DNA of 64,000 bases from Thermus thermamylovorans (GTDB lineage: Bacteria; Deinococcota; Deinococci; Deinococcales; Thermaceae). Where the stretch lies: contig NZ_SIJL01000009.1 in the NCBI RefSeq assembly GCF_004307015.1, positions 39,301 through 103,300 of the forward strand, written 5' to 3'. Below the pieces are notes generated by a model. That model did not search any database. It was not told where the DNA came from and was given only the letters and a program-made list of their open reading frames with translations. The translations under genes and the position numbers were made by a program. Below, in pieces: positions 7,210 to 17,389 of the stretch (positions are counted from its first letter, which is position 1; the number at the start of each line of letters is the position of its first letter).

Positions 7210-10200
7210 GGGACTGGATCAAGGAAATCGAAAGCCCGGCGGAAAGAAAGTGGGAGGAGTTCTACCGCAACCGTTTCCAGCACGATAAGCGCGTGCGCAC
7301 CACCCACGGGGTGAACTGCACCGGGTCCTGCTCCTGGGAGGTCTTCGTCAAGGACGGCGTGGTCACCTGGGAGCTGCAGGCCACGGACTACCCCAGCCTC
7401 GAGGCGGGTCTCCCCCCCTACGAGCCCCGGGGCTGCCAGCGGGGCATCAGCTTCAGCTGGTACCTCTATAGCCCCATCCGGGTGAAGTACCCCTACGCCA
7501 AGGGGGCCCTTTTGGACCTCTGGCGGGAGGCCAAGAAGCAGCACCCGGATCCCGTGGCCGCCTGGGAGGCCATCCAGAACGACCCCCACAAGCGCAAGCG
7601 CTACCAGAAGGCCCGGGGCAAGGGGGGCTTCCGCCGCGCGGGCTGGGAGGAGGTCCTGGAGCTCATCGCCGCCGCGGTGGTCTCCACGGTGAAGCGCTAC
7701 GGGCCGGACCGGGTGATCGGGTTCTCCCCCATCCCCGCCATGAGCCAGATCTCCTACGCCGCGGGTTCGCGCTTTCTTTCCCTCTTGGGCGGGGTGCCCA
7801 TGAGCTTCTACGACTGGTACTGCGACCTGCCCAACGCCTCGCCGGAGATCTGGGGGGAGCAGACGGACGTCCACGAGTCCGCGGACTGGTACAACGCCCG
7901 TTTCATCGCTGTCATGGGCTCCAACCTCAACATGACCCGCACCCCGGACACCCACTTCATCTCCGAGGTCCGCCACGCGGGGGCTAGGCTCACCGTCTTC
8001 AGCCCCGACTTCTCCCAGGTGTCCAAGTACGCCGACTGGTGGATTCCGGTGAACGCCGGCCAGGATGGGGCCTTCTGGATGGCGGTGAACCACGTCCTGC
8101 TCAAGGAGTACTACGCGGAAAGGGAGGTGCCCTACTTCCAGGACTACCTGAAGCGCTACACCGATGCCCCCTTCCTGGTGGAGCTCCGGGACGGGCGCCC
8201 AGGCCGCTACCTGCGGGCGAACCGCCTTGCGGAGTACGCCGAGGAGGAAAACGGGGACTTCAAGCTTCTCTTGTGGGACGAGGCCAAGGGCCCCAGGATG
8301 CCCATGGGCACCCTCGGCTTCCGCTGGCAGAAGGCAAAGGGCCAGTGGAACCTGAAGCTGGAGGACCCCAGGACCGGGGAGCCCCTCTCCCCCCATCTCA
8401 CCCTCCTCGGGGTGGAGGACGAGGTAGCCCTGGTGGAGTTCGACGACTTCGCCTCGGACCGGAAGCTCCGGCGGGGCGTGCCCGTGAAGTACGTGGTCAC
8501 CAAGGAGGGAGAACGGGTGGCGGTGACCACGGTCTTCGACCTCCTCATGGCCCAGTTCGGGGTGAGCCGGGGCCTTCCGGGGGACTACCCTAAGGGCTAC
8601 GAGGACGACCTCCCCTACACCCCCGCCTGGCAGGAGAAGTGGACCGGGATCCACCGGGACACCCTCCTCACCTACGCCCGGGCCTGGGGGGAAAACGGCC
8701 TCAAGACGGGGGGGAAGAACCTCATCATCATCGGGGCGGGCATCAACCACTGGTACCACAACAACCTGATGTACCGGGCGGGGATCGTGGCCCTCATGCT
8801 CACGGGGAGCGTGGGGGTGAACGGCGGGGGCCTGGCCCACTACGTGGGCCAGGAGAAGGTGGCCAACCAGGCCTCCTGGGCCCCCATCGCCTTCGGGGCC
8901 GACTGGGGCTACCCCCCCAGGCAGCAGAACACCCCGAGCTTCCACTACGTCCACTCGGACCAGTGGCGCTACGAGCGGGGTTTTTCCGCTTACGACAAGA
9001 CGGCCCAGGGGCTTTCTGACCACACTATCGACCACCAGGTGCGGGCGGTGCGCAAGGGGTGGCTCCCCTTCTTCCCCCAGTTCAACAAGAGCCCCTTGCA
9101 GCTGGTGCAGGAAGCCGAGGCCAAGGGGGCCAAGACCGAGGCGGAGATCGTGGGGTATGTGGTGGAGGCCCTGAAGCGGGGGGAGCTCAGGTTCGCCGTA
9201 GAAGACCCCGACGCCCCCGAGAACTGGCCCCGGGTCTGGTTCATCTGGCGGGGCAACGCCATCGGCACCAGCGCCAAGGGGCACGAGTTCTTCATGCGCC
9301 ACTACCTGGGCACCCACAGCACCGCCACCGCCGAGGAGCGGGCGGAGGGGCACGTCCAGGAAGTGGTCTACCGCAAGCCGGCCCCCGAGGGGAAGCTGGA
9401 CCTGGTGGTGGACCTCAACTTCCGCATGGACACCAGCGCCCTCTACTCCGATATCGTCCTGCCCGCCGCCACCTGGTACGAGAAGGACGACCTGAACACC
9501 ACCGACCTCCACACCTTCATCAACCCCCTGCAGGCCGCCGTCCCCCCCGCCTGGGAGTCCAGGCACGACTGGGAGATCTACAAGGCCATCGCCAAGAAGG
9601 TGTCGGAGCTGGCCAAGGTCCACCTGCCCAAGCCCGTCAAGGACATCGTCATGATTCCTCTGCAGCACGACACCCCGGACGAGCTGGCCCAGACGGAGGA
9701 CCGGGACTGGAAGAAAGGGGAAGCGGAGCCCATCCCCGGCAAGACCATGCCCAAGTTCCGGGTGGTGGAGCGGGACTACACCCAGCTCTACGAGAAGATG
9801 GTCACCCTGGGGCCCGCGGTGGAGAGGAACGGGGTGGGAATGCACGGGCTTGCCATCCCCGTGGAGGACTTCTACCGGGAGCTTGCCGAGCGCCAGCCCC
9901 GGCTTTTCCAGGGGGAGAAGCGGCCGAGCCTCGAGGAGGCCCGGGAGGTGGCCGAGGCCATCCTCTTCCTGGACCCGGTGTCCAACGGGGAACTGGCCTA
10001 CCGGGCCTTCCTGGACGAGGAGAAAAAGACCGGCGTCAAGCTCACCGACCTGGCCGAGGGGAGCCGCCACGCGCGCATCTCCTTCAAGGACATCGTGGCC
10101 CAGCCCCGCAGGATGCTTACCACCCCTACCTGGAGCGCCATCATCAACCACGGCCGGGCCTACAGCCCCTACACCCTCAACGTGGAGCGCCTCATTCCCT

Positions 10201-10796
10201 GGCGGACGCTTACGGGCAGGCAGCACTTCTACCTGGACCACCCCAACTACCTGGCCTTTGGCGAACACCTCCCCACCTACAAGCCAAGGCCCGAGGTCCA
10301 CATGCTCCAGGAGACGGAGAGGAGCTCCCAAGAGGCCAGCGGCAAGCTCATGAACTACATCACCCCCCACGGGAAGTGGTCCATCCACTCCACCTACTCG
10401 GAAAACCACCGCATGATGACCCTCTCCCGGGGCGGGTACCCCGTCTGGCTCAACGATAAGGACGCCGCCGAGCTGGGCATTAAGGACAACGACTGGGTGG
10501 AGCTTTTCAACGACAACGGGGTCTTCGTGCAGCGGGCCATCGTCTCCGCCCGCATCCCCCGGGGCACGGTCTTCGTCTACCACGCCACCGAGCGCACCGT
10601 GGGCATCCCCAAAAGCCCCTTAAGGGGCAAGCGGGCAGGGATGAACAACTCCATCACCCGCGCCAGGCTCAAGCCCGTGCTCATGTCCGGCGGCTACGCC
10701 CAGTTCACCTACGCCTTCAACTACTGGGGGCCGGTGGGGGTGAACCGGGACACCTGGGTCTACGTGCGCAAGCTGGAGACCCCGCCGGAGTGGTAA
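7206..10796 (+). CDS. narG: Respiratory nitrate reductase alpha subunit NarG
   Basis: A 1196-residue molybdenum enzyme that reduces nitrate to nitrite. The N-terminus shows [11 protein letters not shown], the His/Cys ligand set of the FS0 cluster. The stretch [20 protein letters not shown] carries the aspartate expected to ligate molybdenum. Length and end ([14 protein letters not shown]) match NarG. There is no twin-arginine export signal at the start chosen, and none was seen. The start at 7206 overlaps the narC stop; a longer frame to 7146 would overlap narC heavily and is rejected. A very long antisense open frame covers it, which is a composition effect. First catalytic gene of the operon. 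Confidence 0.97.
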   Translation: MRDWIKEIESPAERKWEEFYRNRFQHDKRVRTTHGVNCTGSCSWEVFVKDGVVTWELQATDYPSLEAGLPPYEPRGCQRGISFSWYLYSPIRVKYPYAKGALLDLWREAKKQHPDPVAAWEAIQNDPHKRKRYQKARGKGGFRRAGWEEVLELIAAAVVSTVKRYGPDRVIGFSPIPAMSQISYAAGSRFLSLLGGVPMSFYDWYCDLPNASPEIWGEQTDVHESADWYNARFIAVMGSNLNMTRTPDTHFISEVRHAGARLTVFSPDFSQVSKYADWWIPVNAGQDGAFWMAVNHVLLKEYYAEREVPYFQDYLKRYTDAPFLVELRDGRPGRYLRANRLAEYAEEENGDFKLLLWDEAKGPRMPMGTLGFRWQKAKGQWNLKLEDPRTGEPLSPHLTLLGVEDEVALVEFDDFASDRKLRRGVPVKYVVTKEGERVAVTTVFDLLMAQFGVSRGLPGDYPKGYEDDLPYTPAWQEKWTGIHRDTLLTYARAWGENGLKTGGKNLIIIGAGINHWYHNNLMYRAGIVALMLTGSVGVNGGGLAHYVGQEKVANQASWAPIAFGADWGYPPRQQNTPSFHYVHSDQWRYERGFSAYDKTAQGLSDHTIDHQVRAVRKGWLPFFPQFNKSPLQLVQEAEAKGAKTEAEIVGYVVEALKRGELRFAVEDPDAPENWPRVWFIWRGNAIGTSAKGHEFFMRHYLGTHSTATAEERAEGHVQEVVYRKPAPEGKLDLVVDLNFRMDTSALYSDIVLPAATWYEKDDLNTTDLHTFINPLQAAVPPAWESRHDWEIYKAIAKKVSELAKVHLPKPVKDIVMIPLQHDTPDELAQTEDRDWKKGEAEPIPGKTMPKFRVVERDYTQLYEKMVTLGPAVERNGVGMHGLAIPVEDFYRELAERQPRLFQGEKRPSLEEAREVAEAILFLDPVSNGELAYRAFLDEEKKTGVKLTDLAEGSRHARISFKDIVAQPRRMLTTPTWSAIINHGRAYSPYTLNVERLIPWRTLTGRQHFYLDHPNYLAFGEHLPTYKPRPEVHMLQETERSSQEASGKLMNYITPHGKWSIHSTYSENHRMMTLSRGGYPVWLNDKDAAELGIKDNDWVELFNDNGVFVQRAIVSARIPRGTVFVYHATERTVGIPKSPLRGKRAGMNNSITRARLKPVLMSGGYAQFTYAFNYWGPVGVNRDTWVYVRKLETPPEW

Positions 10797-10808
10797 AGGA
10801 GGAAGCCC

Positions 10809-12341
10809 ATGAAGGTTAGAGCCCACGTGTCCATGCTCTTCCACCTGGACAAGTGCATCGGCTGCCACACCTGCTCCATCGCCTGCAAGAACCTCTGGAC
10901 CGACCGCAAGGGCGCGGAGTACATGTGGTGGAACAACGTGGAAACCCGCCCCGGGTCCGGCTACCCCACGGGCTGGGAGGACCAGGAGCGCTTTAGGGGG
11001 GGCTGGGCCTACAAGGACGGCCACCTGGATCTCCGCCTCCACTCCCGGGCCCAGGGGCTTTTCCGCCTCTTCTTCAACCCCGCCCTGCCCTCCTTGGACG
11101 ACTACTACGAGCCCTTCACCTTCCGCTACTCGGACCTGTTCACCGCTCCCGAGGGGGAGGACCAGCCCACGGCCATCCCCATTTCCATGGTCACCGGGGA
11201 GCCCATGACCCCCGAGACCGGTCCCAACTGGGACGACGACCTGGGGGGAAGCCCCCTCTACGCCAAAAACGACCCCAACCTGAAGGCCCTGGACCCCGAG
11301 GTGCGGGCCCAACTGGAGGAGATCGAAGGGGTGGTCTTCCAGTACCTGCCCCGGATCTGCAACCACTGCTTGAACCCCTCCTGCCTGGCCGCCTGCCCCT
11401 CGGGGGCCATCTACAAGCGGGCGGAGGACGGGGTGGTCCTGGTCAACGAGAACAAGTGCAAGGCCTGGCGCATGTGCGTGGCCGCCTGCCCCTACAAGAA
11501 GGTCTACTACAACTGGGCCACGGGGAAGAGCGAGAAGTGCATCCTCTGCTTCCCCCGCCTGGAGACGGGCCAGGCCCCCGCCTGCGCCCACTCCTGCGTG
11601 GGGCGCATCCGCTACATGGGGGTCTTGCTCTACGACGCCGACCGCATCCCCGAGGCGGCCATGGTGCCGGACGAGGAGCTGGTGGCGTCCCAGCTCTCCC
11701 TCATCCTGGACCCCTTTGACCCGGAGGTGATCGCCGCCGCTAAAGCCGAGGGGATCGACGACGGCTGGATTCAGGCCGCCCAGAACTCTCCCCTTTACAA
11801 GTTCGTGAAGGTTTGGCGGCTGGCCCTCCCCCACCATCCCGAGTACCGCACCCTGGCCATGATGTTCTACGTCCCGCCCCTTTCCCCGGTGGTGGCCACG
11901 GTGGAGAAGGCCCTTAGGGGCGGCCAGGAGCGGGAGTTGCTCCGCCTGGACCTTCCCGAGACCGATCTGGACTTTGAGCTTTACGAGGGCCTGGAGAAGG
12001 CCCGCCTGCCCGTGAAGTACCTGGCGAACCTCTTCGCCGCCGGCAACGAGGCCGTGGTCGTACCCATCCTCAAGAAGATGCTGGCGGTGCGCATCCTGAA
12101 GCGGCAGGAGAGCCTCGAGGGCCAGCCCACCGAGAAGGCCCTGAAGGTTTTAGCGGATGCCGGCCTCACCCTGGAGGAGGCCGAGGCCATCTACCGCCTC
12201 ACCACCCTGCCCACCCTGGAGGAGCGCTTCGTCCTGCCCCCCTACCACCGGGAGATGGCCGCTGAGGTCTGGAAGGATCCCCTGGCCGCCAAGGGCGAGG
12301 CGGGTTTCGGCTACATCCAGCCCCCCTTGAGGGGCGAGTAG
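10809..12341 (+). CDS. narH: Nitrate reductase beta subunit NarH
   Basis: A 510-residue iron-sulfur subunit that carries electrons from NarI/NarC to NarG. Four cysteine groups are visible: CIGCHTCSIAC near residue 16, CNHCLNPSCLAAC near 184, CKAWRMCVAAC near 217 (tryptophan in place of a cysteine, the [3Fe-4S] site), and CILCFPRLETGQAPAC near 244. It follows narG by 12 bases with a GGAGG ribosome site. The C-terminal half is the NarH-specific helical region. Nothing unusual for the family. Confidence 0.97.
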   Translation: MKVRAHVSMLFHLDKCIGCHTCSIACKNLWTDRKGAEYMWWNNVETRPGSGYPTGWEDQERFRGGWAYKDGHLDLRLHSRAQGLFRLFFNPALPSLDDYYEPFTFRYSDLFTAPEGEDQPTAIPISMVTGEPMTPETGPNWDDDLGGSPLYAKNDPNLKALDPEVRAQLEEIEGVVFQYLPRICNHCLNPSCLAACPSGAIYKRAEDGVVLVNENKCKAWRMCVAACPYKKVYYNWATGKSEKCILCFPRLETGQAPACAHSCVGRIRYMGVLLYDADRIPEAAMVPDEELVASQLSLILDPFDPEVIAAAKAEGIDDGWIQAAQNSPLYKFVKVWRLALPHHPEYRTLAMMFYVPPLSPVVATVEKALRGGQERELLRLDLPETDLDFELYEGLEKARLPVKYLANLFAAGNEAVVVPILKKMLAVRILKRQESLEGQPTEKALKVLADAGLTLEEAEAIYRLTTLPTLEERFVLPPYHREMAAEVWKDPLAAKGEAGFGYIQPPLRGE

Positions 12342-12351
12342 GAGGGAGGCC

Positions 12352-12864
12352 ATGGTCAACCCTACCCTCTTGGAAACCCTGGCCTTGGCCCTGGACTACC
12401 CTCTGCCTGGCCGCCTGGAGGAGCTGTGGCGGCGCTGGATCGAGTGCCCTAGGGGCCCTGCCAAGCAGAAGCTGGAGCGCTTTTTGCGCCAGGTGGAGGA
12501 GCTCCCCTTGGGGGAGTGGGAGGAGCTTTACACCCGCACCCTGGACCTGACCCCCACCACCGCTCCCTACGTGGGCTTCGCCGTCTACGGGGAGAGCTAC
12601 CAGCGGGGGGAGCTTCTGGCCGCCTTGGTGCGGGCCTACCGGGAGCTGGGCCTGGACCCGGGCAGCGAGCTCCCCGACCACCTGGCCAACGTTCTCCGCT
12701 ACCTGGCCCGCGCGGAAGCGCCCTTGCCGGAGCTTTTGGAGATTCTCCCCCGGGCCCTCAAGGAGATGCACAAGACCCTAAAGACCCTGGACGCCAAGAA
12801 CCCCTACCTCCTGGTCCTGGAAGGGGCCCAGGAGGCGGTGCAAGGGGTCTTAACCAGGAGGTGA
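12352..12864 (+). CDS. narJ: Nitrate reductase assembly chaperone NarJ
   Basis: A 170-residue all-helical cytoplasmic chaperone needed to insert the molybdenum cofactor and assemble NarGHI. Family features visible are an N-terminal LETLALALDYPL, YTRTLDLTPTTAPYVGFAVYGESY (the substrate-binding helix region) and ELPDHLANVLRYLA. Position between narH and narI is conserved. GGAGG precedes the ATG, and narI begins 3 bases after its stop. Confidence 0.93.
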   Translation: MVNPTLLETLALALDYPLPGRLEELWRRWIECPRGPAKQKLERFLRQVEELPLGEWEELYTRTLDLTPTTAPYVGFAVYGESYQRGELLAALVRAYRELGLDPGSELPDHLANVLRYLARAEAPLPELLEILPRALKEMHKTLKTLDAKNPYLLVLEGAQEAVQGVLTRR

Positions 12865-12867
12865 AGG

Positions 12868-13545
12868 ATGAGCTGGAACGCCCTTCTCTTCGGCGTCTTC
12901 CCCTACATCGCCCTCACCCTGGCGGTGGCGGTCACCGCCTACCGCATGATCTACCGGCCCTTCTCGGTCTCGGCCCAGTCCAGCCAGTTTCTGGAACAAA
13001 GGCAGCTCTTTTTCGGCTCCGTGGCCCTGCACTGGGGGCTCGTGCTGGTCCTCCTGGGGCACCTCTTGGGCCTCCTTCTCCCCCAGGGCCTCCTCCTCTG
13101 GAACGCGGTGCCGGTGAGGCTCTACCTCCTGCAGATCACGGGGTTCGGCCTGGGGCTTTGGGCCCTGGTGGGCGTCTGGGTCCTCTTAAGCCGGAGGATC
13201 AGCAACCCCCGGGTGCGGGCCGCCTCTACCCCCATGGACTACGCGGTTTTGCTACTTCTCCTGCTCTCCATCCTTTCCGGCCTTCTCACCGCCCTCCTTT
13301 ACCGCTACGGCACCTTCTGGTTCCCCGCGGTCATGACCCCCTACCTCTGGTCGGTCCTTACCCTGCAGCCCAGGCCGGAGCTCCTGGCCGACCTTCCCTT
13401 CTGGATTCAGCTCCACGTCTTCAGCTTCTGGGCCCTCTTGGCCGCTTTCCCCTTCTCCCGGCTGGTTCACATCATCACCGTGCCCCTGGGTTACCTCTTT
13501 AGGCCCTGGCAGATCGTGGTCTGGATCCGCAAGCAGGCGAGGTGA
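12868..13545 (+). CDS. narI: Nitrate reductase gamma subunit NarI (heme b)
   Basis: A 225-residue integral membrane protein with about five transmembrane helices (first LLFGVFPYIALTLAVAVTAY). Candidate heme b ligands are the histidines in VALHWGLVLVLLGHLLG and in IQLHVFSFW / RLVHIITVPLGYL. NarI takes electrons from quinol and passes them to NarH. In Thermus it works together with NarC. The RFxP-type end, LFRPWQIVVWIRKQ, is typical. Three bases separate it from narK1. Confidence 0.93.
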   Translation: MSWNALLFGVFPYIALTLAVAVTAYRMIYRPFSVSAQSSQFLEQRQLFFGSVALHWGLVLVLLGHLLGLLLPQGLLLWNAVPVRLYLLQITGFGLGLWALVGVWVLLSRRISNPRVRAASTPMDYAVLLLLLLSILSGLLTALLYRYGTFWFPAVMTPYLWSVLTLQPRPELLADLPFWIQLHVFSFWALLAAFPFSRLVHIITVPLGYLFRPWQIVVWIRKQAR

Positions 13546-13548
13546 GCC

Positions 13549-14880
13549 ATGGTGCAAGACCCCAAGCAGCTGGAGCGGGAGCGGCCCGAGAGGCTTAAGG
13601 TCCTCTGGCTTTCCACCATCGGCTTCACCGTGATGTTCGCCGTGTGGCTGATGTTCGGGGTGCTGGGGGTCCCTATCCGCCAGGAGTTCGGCCTAACGGA
13701 TGTCCAGCTCTCCTGGCTCTCGGCGGTGGCCATCCTGAACGGCTCCCTCTGGCGGATGTTCACGGGCATCCTCGCCGACCGCTACGGGGGGCGGCTCGTC
13801 TTCACCCTCATGCTCTTCTTCACCGCCATCCCCGCCTACCTGGTCTCCCGGGCGGGGAGCTACGAGGAGCTCCTCCTCTACGCCTTCCTGGTGGGCTTCG
13901 CGGGGAACGCCTTCAGCGTGGGCATCGCCTGGAACTCCGCCTGGTTCCCCAAGGAGCAGCAGGGCTTTGCCCTGGGCCTCTTCGGGGCGGGGAACGTGGG
14001 GGCCAGCGTCACCAAGTTCATCGGCCCGGCCCTCATCGCCAGCGTCCCCGCCGCCGGGTACCTGGGGGGGCTCATCCCGGGGGGCTGGCGCTTCATCCCC
14101 TTCCTCTACGCGGTGCTCCTGGTCCTGATGGGCTTGGTCATGTGGTTCGGCACCCCTAAAAACGACAAGGTGCCGGGGCAAGGCCGGGCCCTTCTGGACA
14201 TGCTGAGACCCTTAAGGCACATCCGCGTCTGGCGCTTCAGCCTCTACTACGTGGTGGTCTTCGGGGCCTATGTGGCCTTGAGCGCCTGGCTGCCCAAGTA
14301 CTACGTGGACGTCTTCGGCCTACCCCTCCACCAGGCCGCCCTCCTCACCGCCCTCTACATCTTCCCTGCAAGCCTCCTAAGGCCCCTCGGGGGCTACTTC
14401 TCCGACCGCTTCGGGGCCCGGCGGGTCATGTACTGGACCTTCTGGAGCATCCTCATCCCCTCGGGCATCCTCATGATGCCCGAGGGGCACATCGTCCTCT
14501 ATACCCAAGGGGGCACCCGCGAGGTCATGCAGTTCACCATGAGCGTCTGGCTCTTCACCCTCCTGGTCTTCCTCATCGGCATCGGCATGGGCATCGGCAA
14601 GGCCGCGGTCTACAAGCACATCCCCACCTACTTCCCCAAGGACGTGGGGGCGGTGGGGGGGCTGGTGGGGATGCTGGGGGCTTTGGGGGGCTTTTTCCTC
14701 CCGCCCCTCTTCGCCTACGCCCAGGCCTGGACCGGCCTGCCCCAGATGACCTTCTTCGTCCTCTTCCTCCTTACCGCGGTGAGCTTCCTCTGGATGCACC
14801 TTACCGTTCTCCAGCTTCTGCAACAGGAGGCCAAGCACCTCAAGAACGACTTTGAGCTGAAAGGAGACCGTCCGTCATGA
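13549..14880 (+). CDS. narK: Nitrate/nitrite transporter NarK1 (MFS)
   Basis: A 443-residue major facilitator superfamily transporter with about 12 membrane helices. It carries the nitrate-porter signature region GFAGNAFSVGIAWNSAWFPKE, and the MFS loop DRYGGR after helix 2. In Thermus operons two transporters follow narI; one is considered mainly a nitrate importer or nitrate/nitrite exchanger, and which of the two does what here cannot be read from sequence. The 3' end overlaps the next transporter gene by 4 bases (ATGA). Confidence 0.92.
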   Translation: MVQDPKQLERERPERLKVLWLSTIGFTVMFAVWLMFGVLGVPIRQEFGLTDVQLSWLSAVAILNGSLWRMFTGILADRYGGRLVFTLMLFFTAIPAYLVSRAGSYEELLLYAFLVGFAGNAFSVGIAWNSAWFPKEQQGFALGLFGAGNVGASVTKFIGPALIASVPAAGYLGGLIPGGWRFIPFLYAVLLVLMGLVMWFGTPKNDKVPGQGRALLDMLRPLRHIRVWRFSLYYVVVFGAYVALSAWLPKYYVDVFGLPLHQAALLTALYIFPASLLRPLGGYFSDRFGARRVMYWTFWSILIPSGILMMPEGHIVLYTQGGTREVMQFTMSVWLFTLLVFLIGIGMGIGKAAVYKHIPTYFPKDVGAVGGLVGMLGALGGFFLPPLFAYAQAWTGLPQMTFFVLFLLTAVSFLWMHLTVLQLLQQEAKHLKNDFELKGDRPS

Positions 14881-16205
14881 CACTCCCTAAAGGCACCTGG
14901 CTAAAGGAATGGAACCCGGAGGACCCGGAGCGCTGGAATCCGGGCCTGGCCTGGCGCACCCTCTGGATCACCACCTTCAACCTCACCCTGGCCTTCATTA
15001 CCTGGTTCGTGGTAAGCGCCCTGGTGGTGCGCCTGCCCAAGGTGGGGTTTGAGTTCTCCACGGTACAGCTCTTCTGGCTCACGGCCATGCCGGGGCTCGC
15101 CGGGGGCACCCTGCGCATCGTCTGGACCTTCCTGCCCCCCATCCTGGGCACCCGGCACCTGGTCACCTTCTCCACCCTGCTCCTCCTCATCCCCCTCTTG
15201 GGCTGGGGCTTCGCCGTGCAGAGCACCCAAACCCCCTACTGGGTCCTCCTTCTCCTGGCCTTCTTGGCGGGGATCGGTGGGGGAAACTTCTCGGGCTTCA
15301 TGCCCTCCACCAGTTACTTCTTCCCCAAGCGCCTTCAGGGGACGGCCCTAGCCCTGCAGGCGGGCATCGGCAACTTCGGCGTCTCCGTGGTGCAGTTCGT
15401 CACCCCCTGGGTCATCGGCTTCGCCCTCTTCGGCACCCTTCTGGGAGGGCCCCAGACCTTTACCCCGGCTCCGGGAGTCTCCCAGCCTATCTGGCTGCAG
15501 AACGCCACCTTCGTCTGGGTGCCCTTCGTTTTGGTGGCGGCCCTCCTGGCCTGGGTTTACCTCCGGAGCGTTCCCATCCGGGCCAACTTCCGCGAGCAGT
15601 TCGACATCTTCCGCGACAAGCACACCTGGGTCATGACCAGCCTCTACATCATGACCTTCGGCTCCTTCTCCGGGTTCTCCGCCATCTTTCCCCTCCTCAT
15701 CCGCGAGGTTTATGGGGGGTTTGCCGGGGCCCCGGACCCCTTGCGGTACGCCTTCCTGGGGCCCTTGGTGGGGTCGGTATCCCGCATCCTCGCCGGGCCC
15801 ATCACCGACCGTTTCGGGGGGGCCATCGTCACCCAGGTTTCCGCCATCGGCATCTTCCTCTCGGCCCTTCTGGTGACCCTCTATACCCGGCCCACCTCCT
15901 TGGAACAGTTCCCCTTCTTTGTTCTGGCCATGCTCCTGGTCTTCTTCTTCGCCGGGGTGGGTAACGCCAGCACCTTCAAGCAGATGCCCATGATCTTTCC
16001 GCCCCGCCAGGCGGGTGGGGTCATCGGCTGGACCGCGGCCATCGGGGCCTACGGGCCCTTCCTCTTCTCCACCCTGGCCGCCTACACCCAGCAGGCCACC
16101 GGGAGTTTCACCGCCTTCTTCTACGGTCTTATGGTCTTCTACGCCTTAAACCTTTTCCTGAACTGGTACTACTACGCCAGGAGGGGAGCGGAGAAGCCCT
16201 GCTAA
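14877..16205 (+). CDS. narT: Second nitrate/nitrite transporter (NarT/NarK2)
   Basis: A 442-residue MFS porter of the NarK family with about 12 helices and an N-terminal extension (LPKGTWLKEWNPEDPERW) ahead of helix 1. The nitrate signature GIGGGNFSGFMPSTSYFFP and the second one GVGNASTFKQMPMIFPPRQ are intact, each with the conserved glycines. It starts inside the stop of narK1, so the two are coupled. It ends the nar operon and is followed by a strong hairpin at 16211-16237. The symbol follows the Thermus narK/narT naming; the order could be reversed. Confidence 0.9.
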   Translation: MTLPKGTWLKEWNPEDPERWNPGLAWRTLWITTFNLTLAFITWFVVSALVVRLPKVGFEFSTVQLFWLTAMPGLAGGTLRIVWTFLPPILGTRHLVTFSTLLLLIPLLGWGFAVQSTQTPYWVLLLLAFLAGIGGGNFSGFMPSTSYFFPKRLQGTALALQAGIGNFGVSVVQFVTPWVIGFALFGTLLGGPQTFTPAPGVSQPIWLQNATFVWVPFVLVAALLAWVYLRSVPIRANFREQFDIFRDKHTWVMTSLYIMTFGSFSGFSAIFPLLIREVYGGFAGAPDPLRYAFLGPLVGSVSRILAGPITDRFGGAIVTQVSAIGIFLSALLVTLYTRPTSLEQFPFFVLAMLLVFFFAGVGNASTFKQMPMIFPPRQAGGVIGWTAAIGAYGPFLFSTLAAYTQQATGSFTAFFYGLMVFYALNLFLNWYYYARRGAEKPC

Positions 16206-16210
16206 CGCCA

Positions 16211-16237
16211 CCCCGCCCTGGCGAAGCCAGGGCGGGG
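16211..16237 (+). terminator. Hairpin terminator-like structure after the nar operon
   Basis: A perfect 12-bp stem CCCCGCCCTGGC / GCCAGGGCGGGG with a GAA loop begins 6 bases after the transporter stop. No immediate T-tract follows (TTTTT comes about 20 bases later), so it may be an attenuator or an RNA-stabilising stem rather than a simple terminator. It also fits the variable-stem hairpin family of this window. Confidence 0.6.
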
Positions 16238-16296
16238 ACCCTGGAGAAGGGGCTGGTTTTTCCAAGCCTGCCCGAGAAAGGTTCGGTGGGAGAGGG

Positions 16297-16312
16297 TATG
16301 ACCCAGGTCATG
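16297..16312. promoter_or_regulatory. TGACC-N2-GGTCA palindrome before the DUF2249 operon
   Basis: TATGACCCAGGTCATG lies 16 bases before the GTG or 34 bases before the ATG candidate start of the DUF2249 gene. This is the third copy of the shared palindrome. It suggests separate control of the accessory operon rather than simple read-through from nar. Confidence 0.55.
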
Positions 16313-16327
16313 GCGAGGGGGTAAGGG

Positions 16328-16564
16328 GTGGGGAACCCTGAAGCCATGGAGCTGGACGTGCGCGACCTACCCCCGCGGGAACGGCATCCCCGGATCTTTG
16401 CGCTGTTGGACAGTCTGAAGCCTGGGGAGCACTTTGTCCTGCTCAACGACCACGACCCCAAGCCCCTCTACTACCAGCTCATGGCGGAAAGGCCGGGGCA
16501 GGTGGACTGGGCGTACCTCGAGGAGGGCCCGGAGGTATGGCGGGTGCGGATCGGCAAGAGGTAG
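16328..16564 (+). CDS. DUF2249 protein (small)
   Basis: A 78-residue protein (72 if translation begins at ATG 16346). It is a complete DUF2249 domain: LDVRDLPPRERHPRIFALLDSLKPGE, then HFVLLNDHDPKPLYYQL, then a C-terminal strand EVWRVRIGK. DUF2249 proteins occur beside denitrification and NO-handling genes in many bacteria; their biochemical function is not settled. Its last codons overlap the start of the next gene. Confidence 0.85.
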   Translation: MGNPEAMELDVRDLPPRERHPRIFALLDSLKPGEHFVLLNDHDPKPLYYQLMAERPGQVDWAYLEEGPEVWRVRIGKR

Positions 16565-17358
16565 TCCGGCCCGAGATGCGGGTGGCCGAGGTGCTGAGGC
16601 GCTGGCCAGAACTCCTCCCGGTGCTGGTGGAGGCCAGCCCCGCCTTCCAGAAGTTAAAAAACCCCCTGTTGCGCAAGACCCTGCCCAGTCTGGTCACCGT
16701 GGCCCAGGCGGCCAGGATGGGGGGGCTGGAGCCGGAGGAGCTGGTGGCCCGCTTGAACCGGGCCCTGGGGGTGGAGGCCAGGCCGGAGGTGCCGGCGGGG
16801 GAAGCGGAAAGCCTTCTTGGCACCCCACCTCCTCCCTGGCTATCCGCTCCCCTTGGCTTCCACCTGGACGTGCGGCCCATTTTAGAGGGGGGTGGGGAGC
16901 CCTTTCAGGCCATCATGGCCGCTGCCCAGGAGGTGGAACCTGGGAAAAAGCTGGTTTTGGAGGTGCTCTTTGAGCCCATCCCTCTTTACAGGGTGTTGGG
17001 AAAGCAGGGCTTTTTGGCCTGGTGCGAGCGGCTGGGGGAGAGGCACTACCGCGCCCACTTTTACCGCCGGGGGGTCGGGGAAGGGCCAGGGGTGGCCACG
17101 GGTCCGGGCGCCTTGAGCGAGGCGGACTGGCAGGACTACCAGGCGGAGGTCCACATTGAGGAGAACCTGGAGCCCCCCCTGCCCATGATGCGGGTCCTGG
17201 AGGCTTTGGCCGGCCTCAAGCCCGGGGAGAAGCTTCTGGTCCACCACGTGCGCCGCCCGGTGCACCTCCTGGCCCGCCTGCAGGAGGAGGGGCACGCCTA
17301 CCTGCTGCGGGATCTGGGCCCGGGGCAGGTGAGGATCCTGATCCGCAAGGGAGGCTAG
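16537..17358 (+). CDS. DUF1858 plus two DUF2249 domains
   Basis: A 273-residue cytoplasmic protein. Residues 14-75 form a DUF1858 helical domain (MRVAEVLRRWPELLPVLVE, then KLKNPLLRKTLPSLVTVAQAA). Two DUF2249-like repeats follow, at about 107-180 (FHLDVRPILEGG, PLYRVLGKQGF) and 200-272 (AEVHIEENLEPPLPMMRVLEAL, VHLLARLQEEG). The ATG at 16537 lies within the preceding gene and has GGAGG before it. This fusion pairs domains that usually occur as separate genes near NO reductase or hybrid cluster genes. A role in nitrogen oxide stress or metal-cluster repair is inference. Confidence 0.8.
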   Translation: MAGADRQEVVRPEMRVAEVLRRWPELLPVLVEASPAFQKLKNPLLRKTLPSLVTVAQAARMGGLEPEELVARLNRALGVEARPEVPAGEAESLLGTPPPPWLSAPLGFHLDVRPILEGGGEPFQAIMAAAQEVEPGKKLVLEVLFEPIPLYRVLGKQGFLAWCERLGERHYRAHFYRRGVGEGPGVATGPGALSEADWQDYQAEVHIEENLEPPLPMMRVLEALAGLKPGEKLLVHHVRRPVHLLARLQEEGHAYLLRDLGPGQVRILIRKGG

Positions 17359-17389
17359 GCCCTGGGGGCCGCTTTCCTGGGAGGGACCC

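Noticed and set aside
7131..10583. A 1150-codon open frame on the minus strand opposite narG
   Set aside because: It is exactly antisense to narG and its translation is low-complexity Val/Gly/Leu/His-rich, the usual shadow of high-GC coding DNA.
6436..16205. The nar operon as part of a plasmid-type NCE in this window
   Set aside because: The Thermus NCE also contains nrcDEFN and transfer-related genes. None is present here, and the flanks look like ordinary chromosome, so mobility cannot be claimed from this window.
16206..16327. A small gene in the gap after the nar operon
   Set aside because: The gap holds a hairpin and an operator palindrome but no open frame with a ribosome site.
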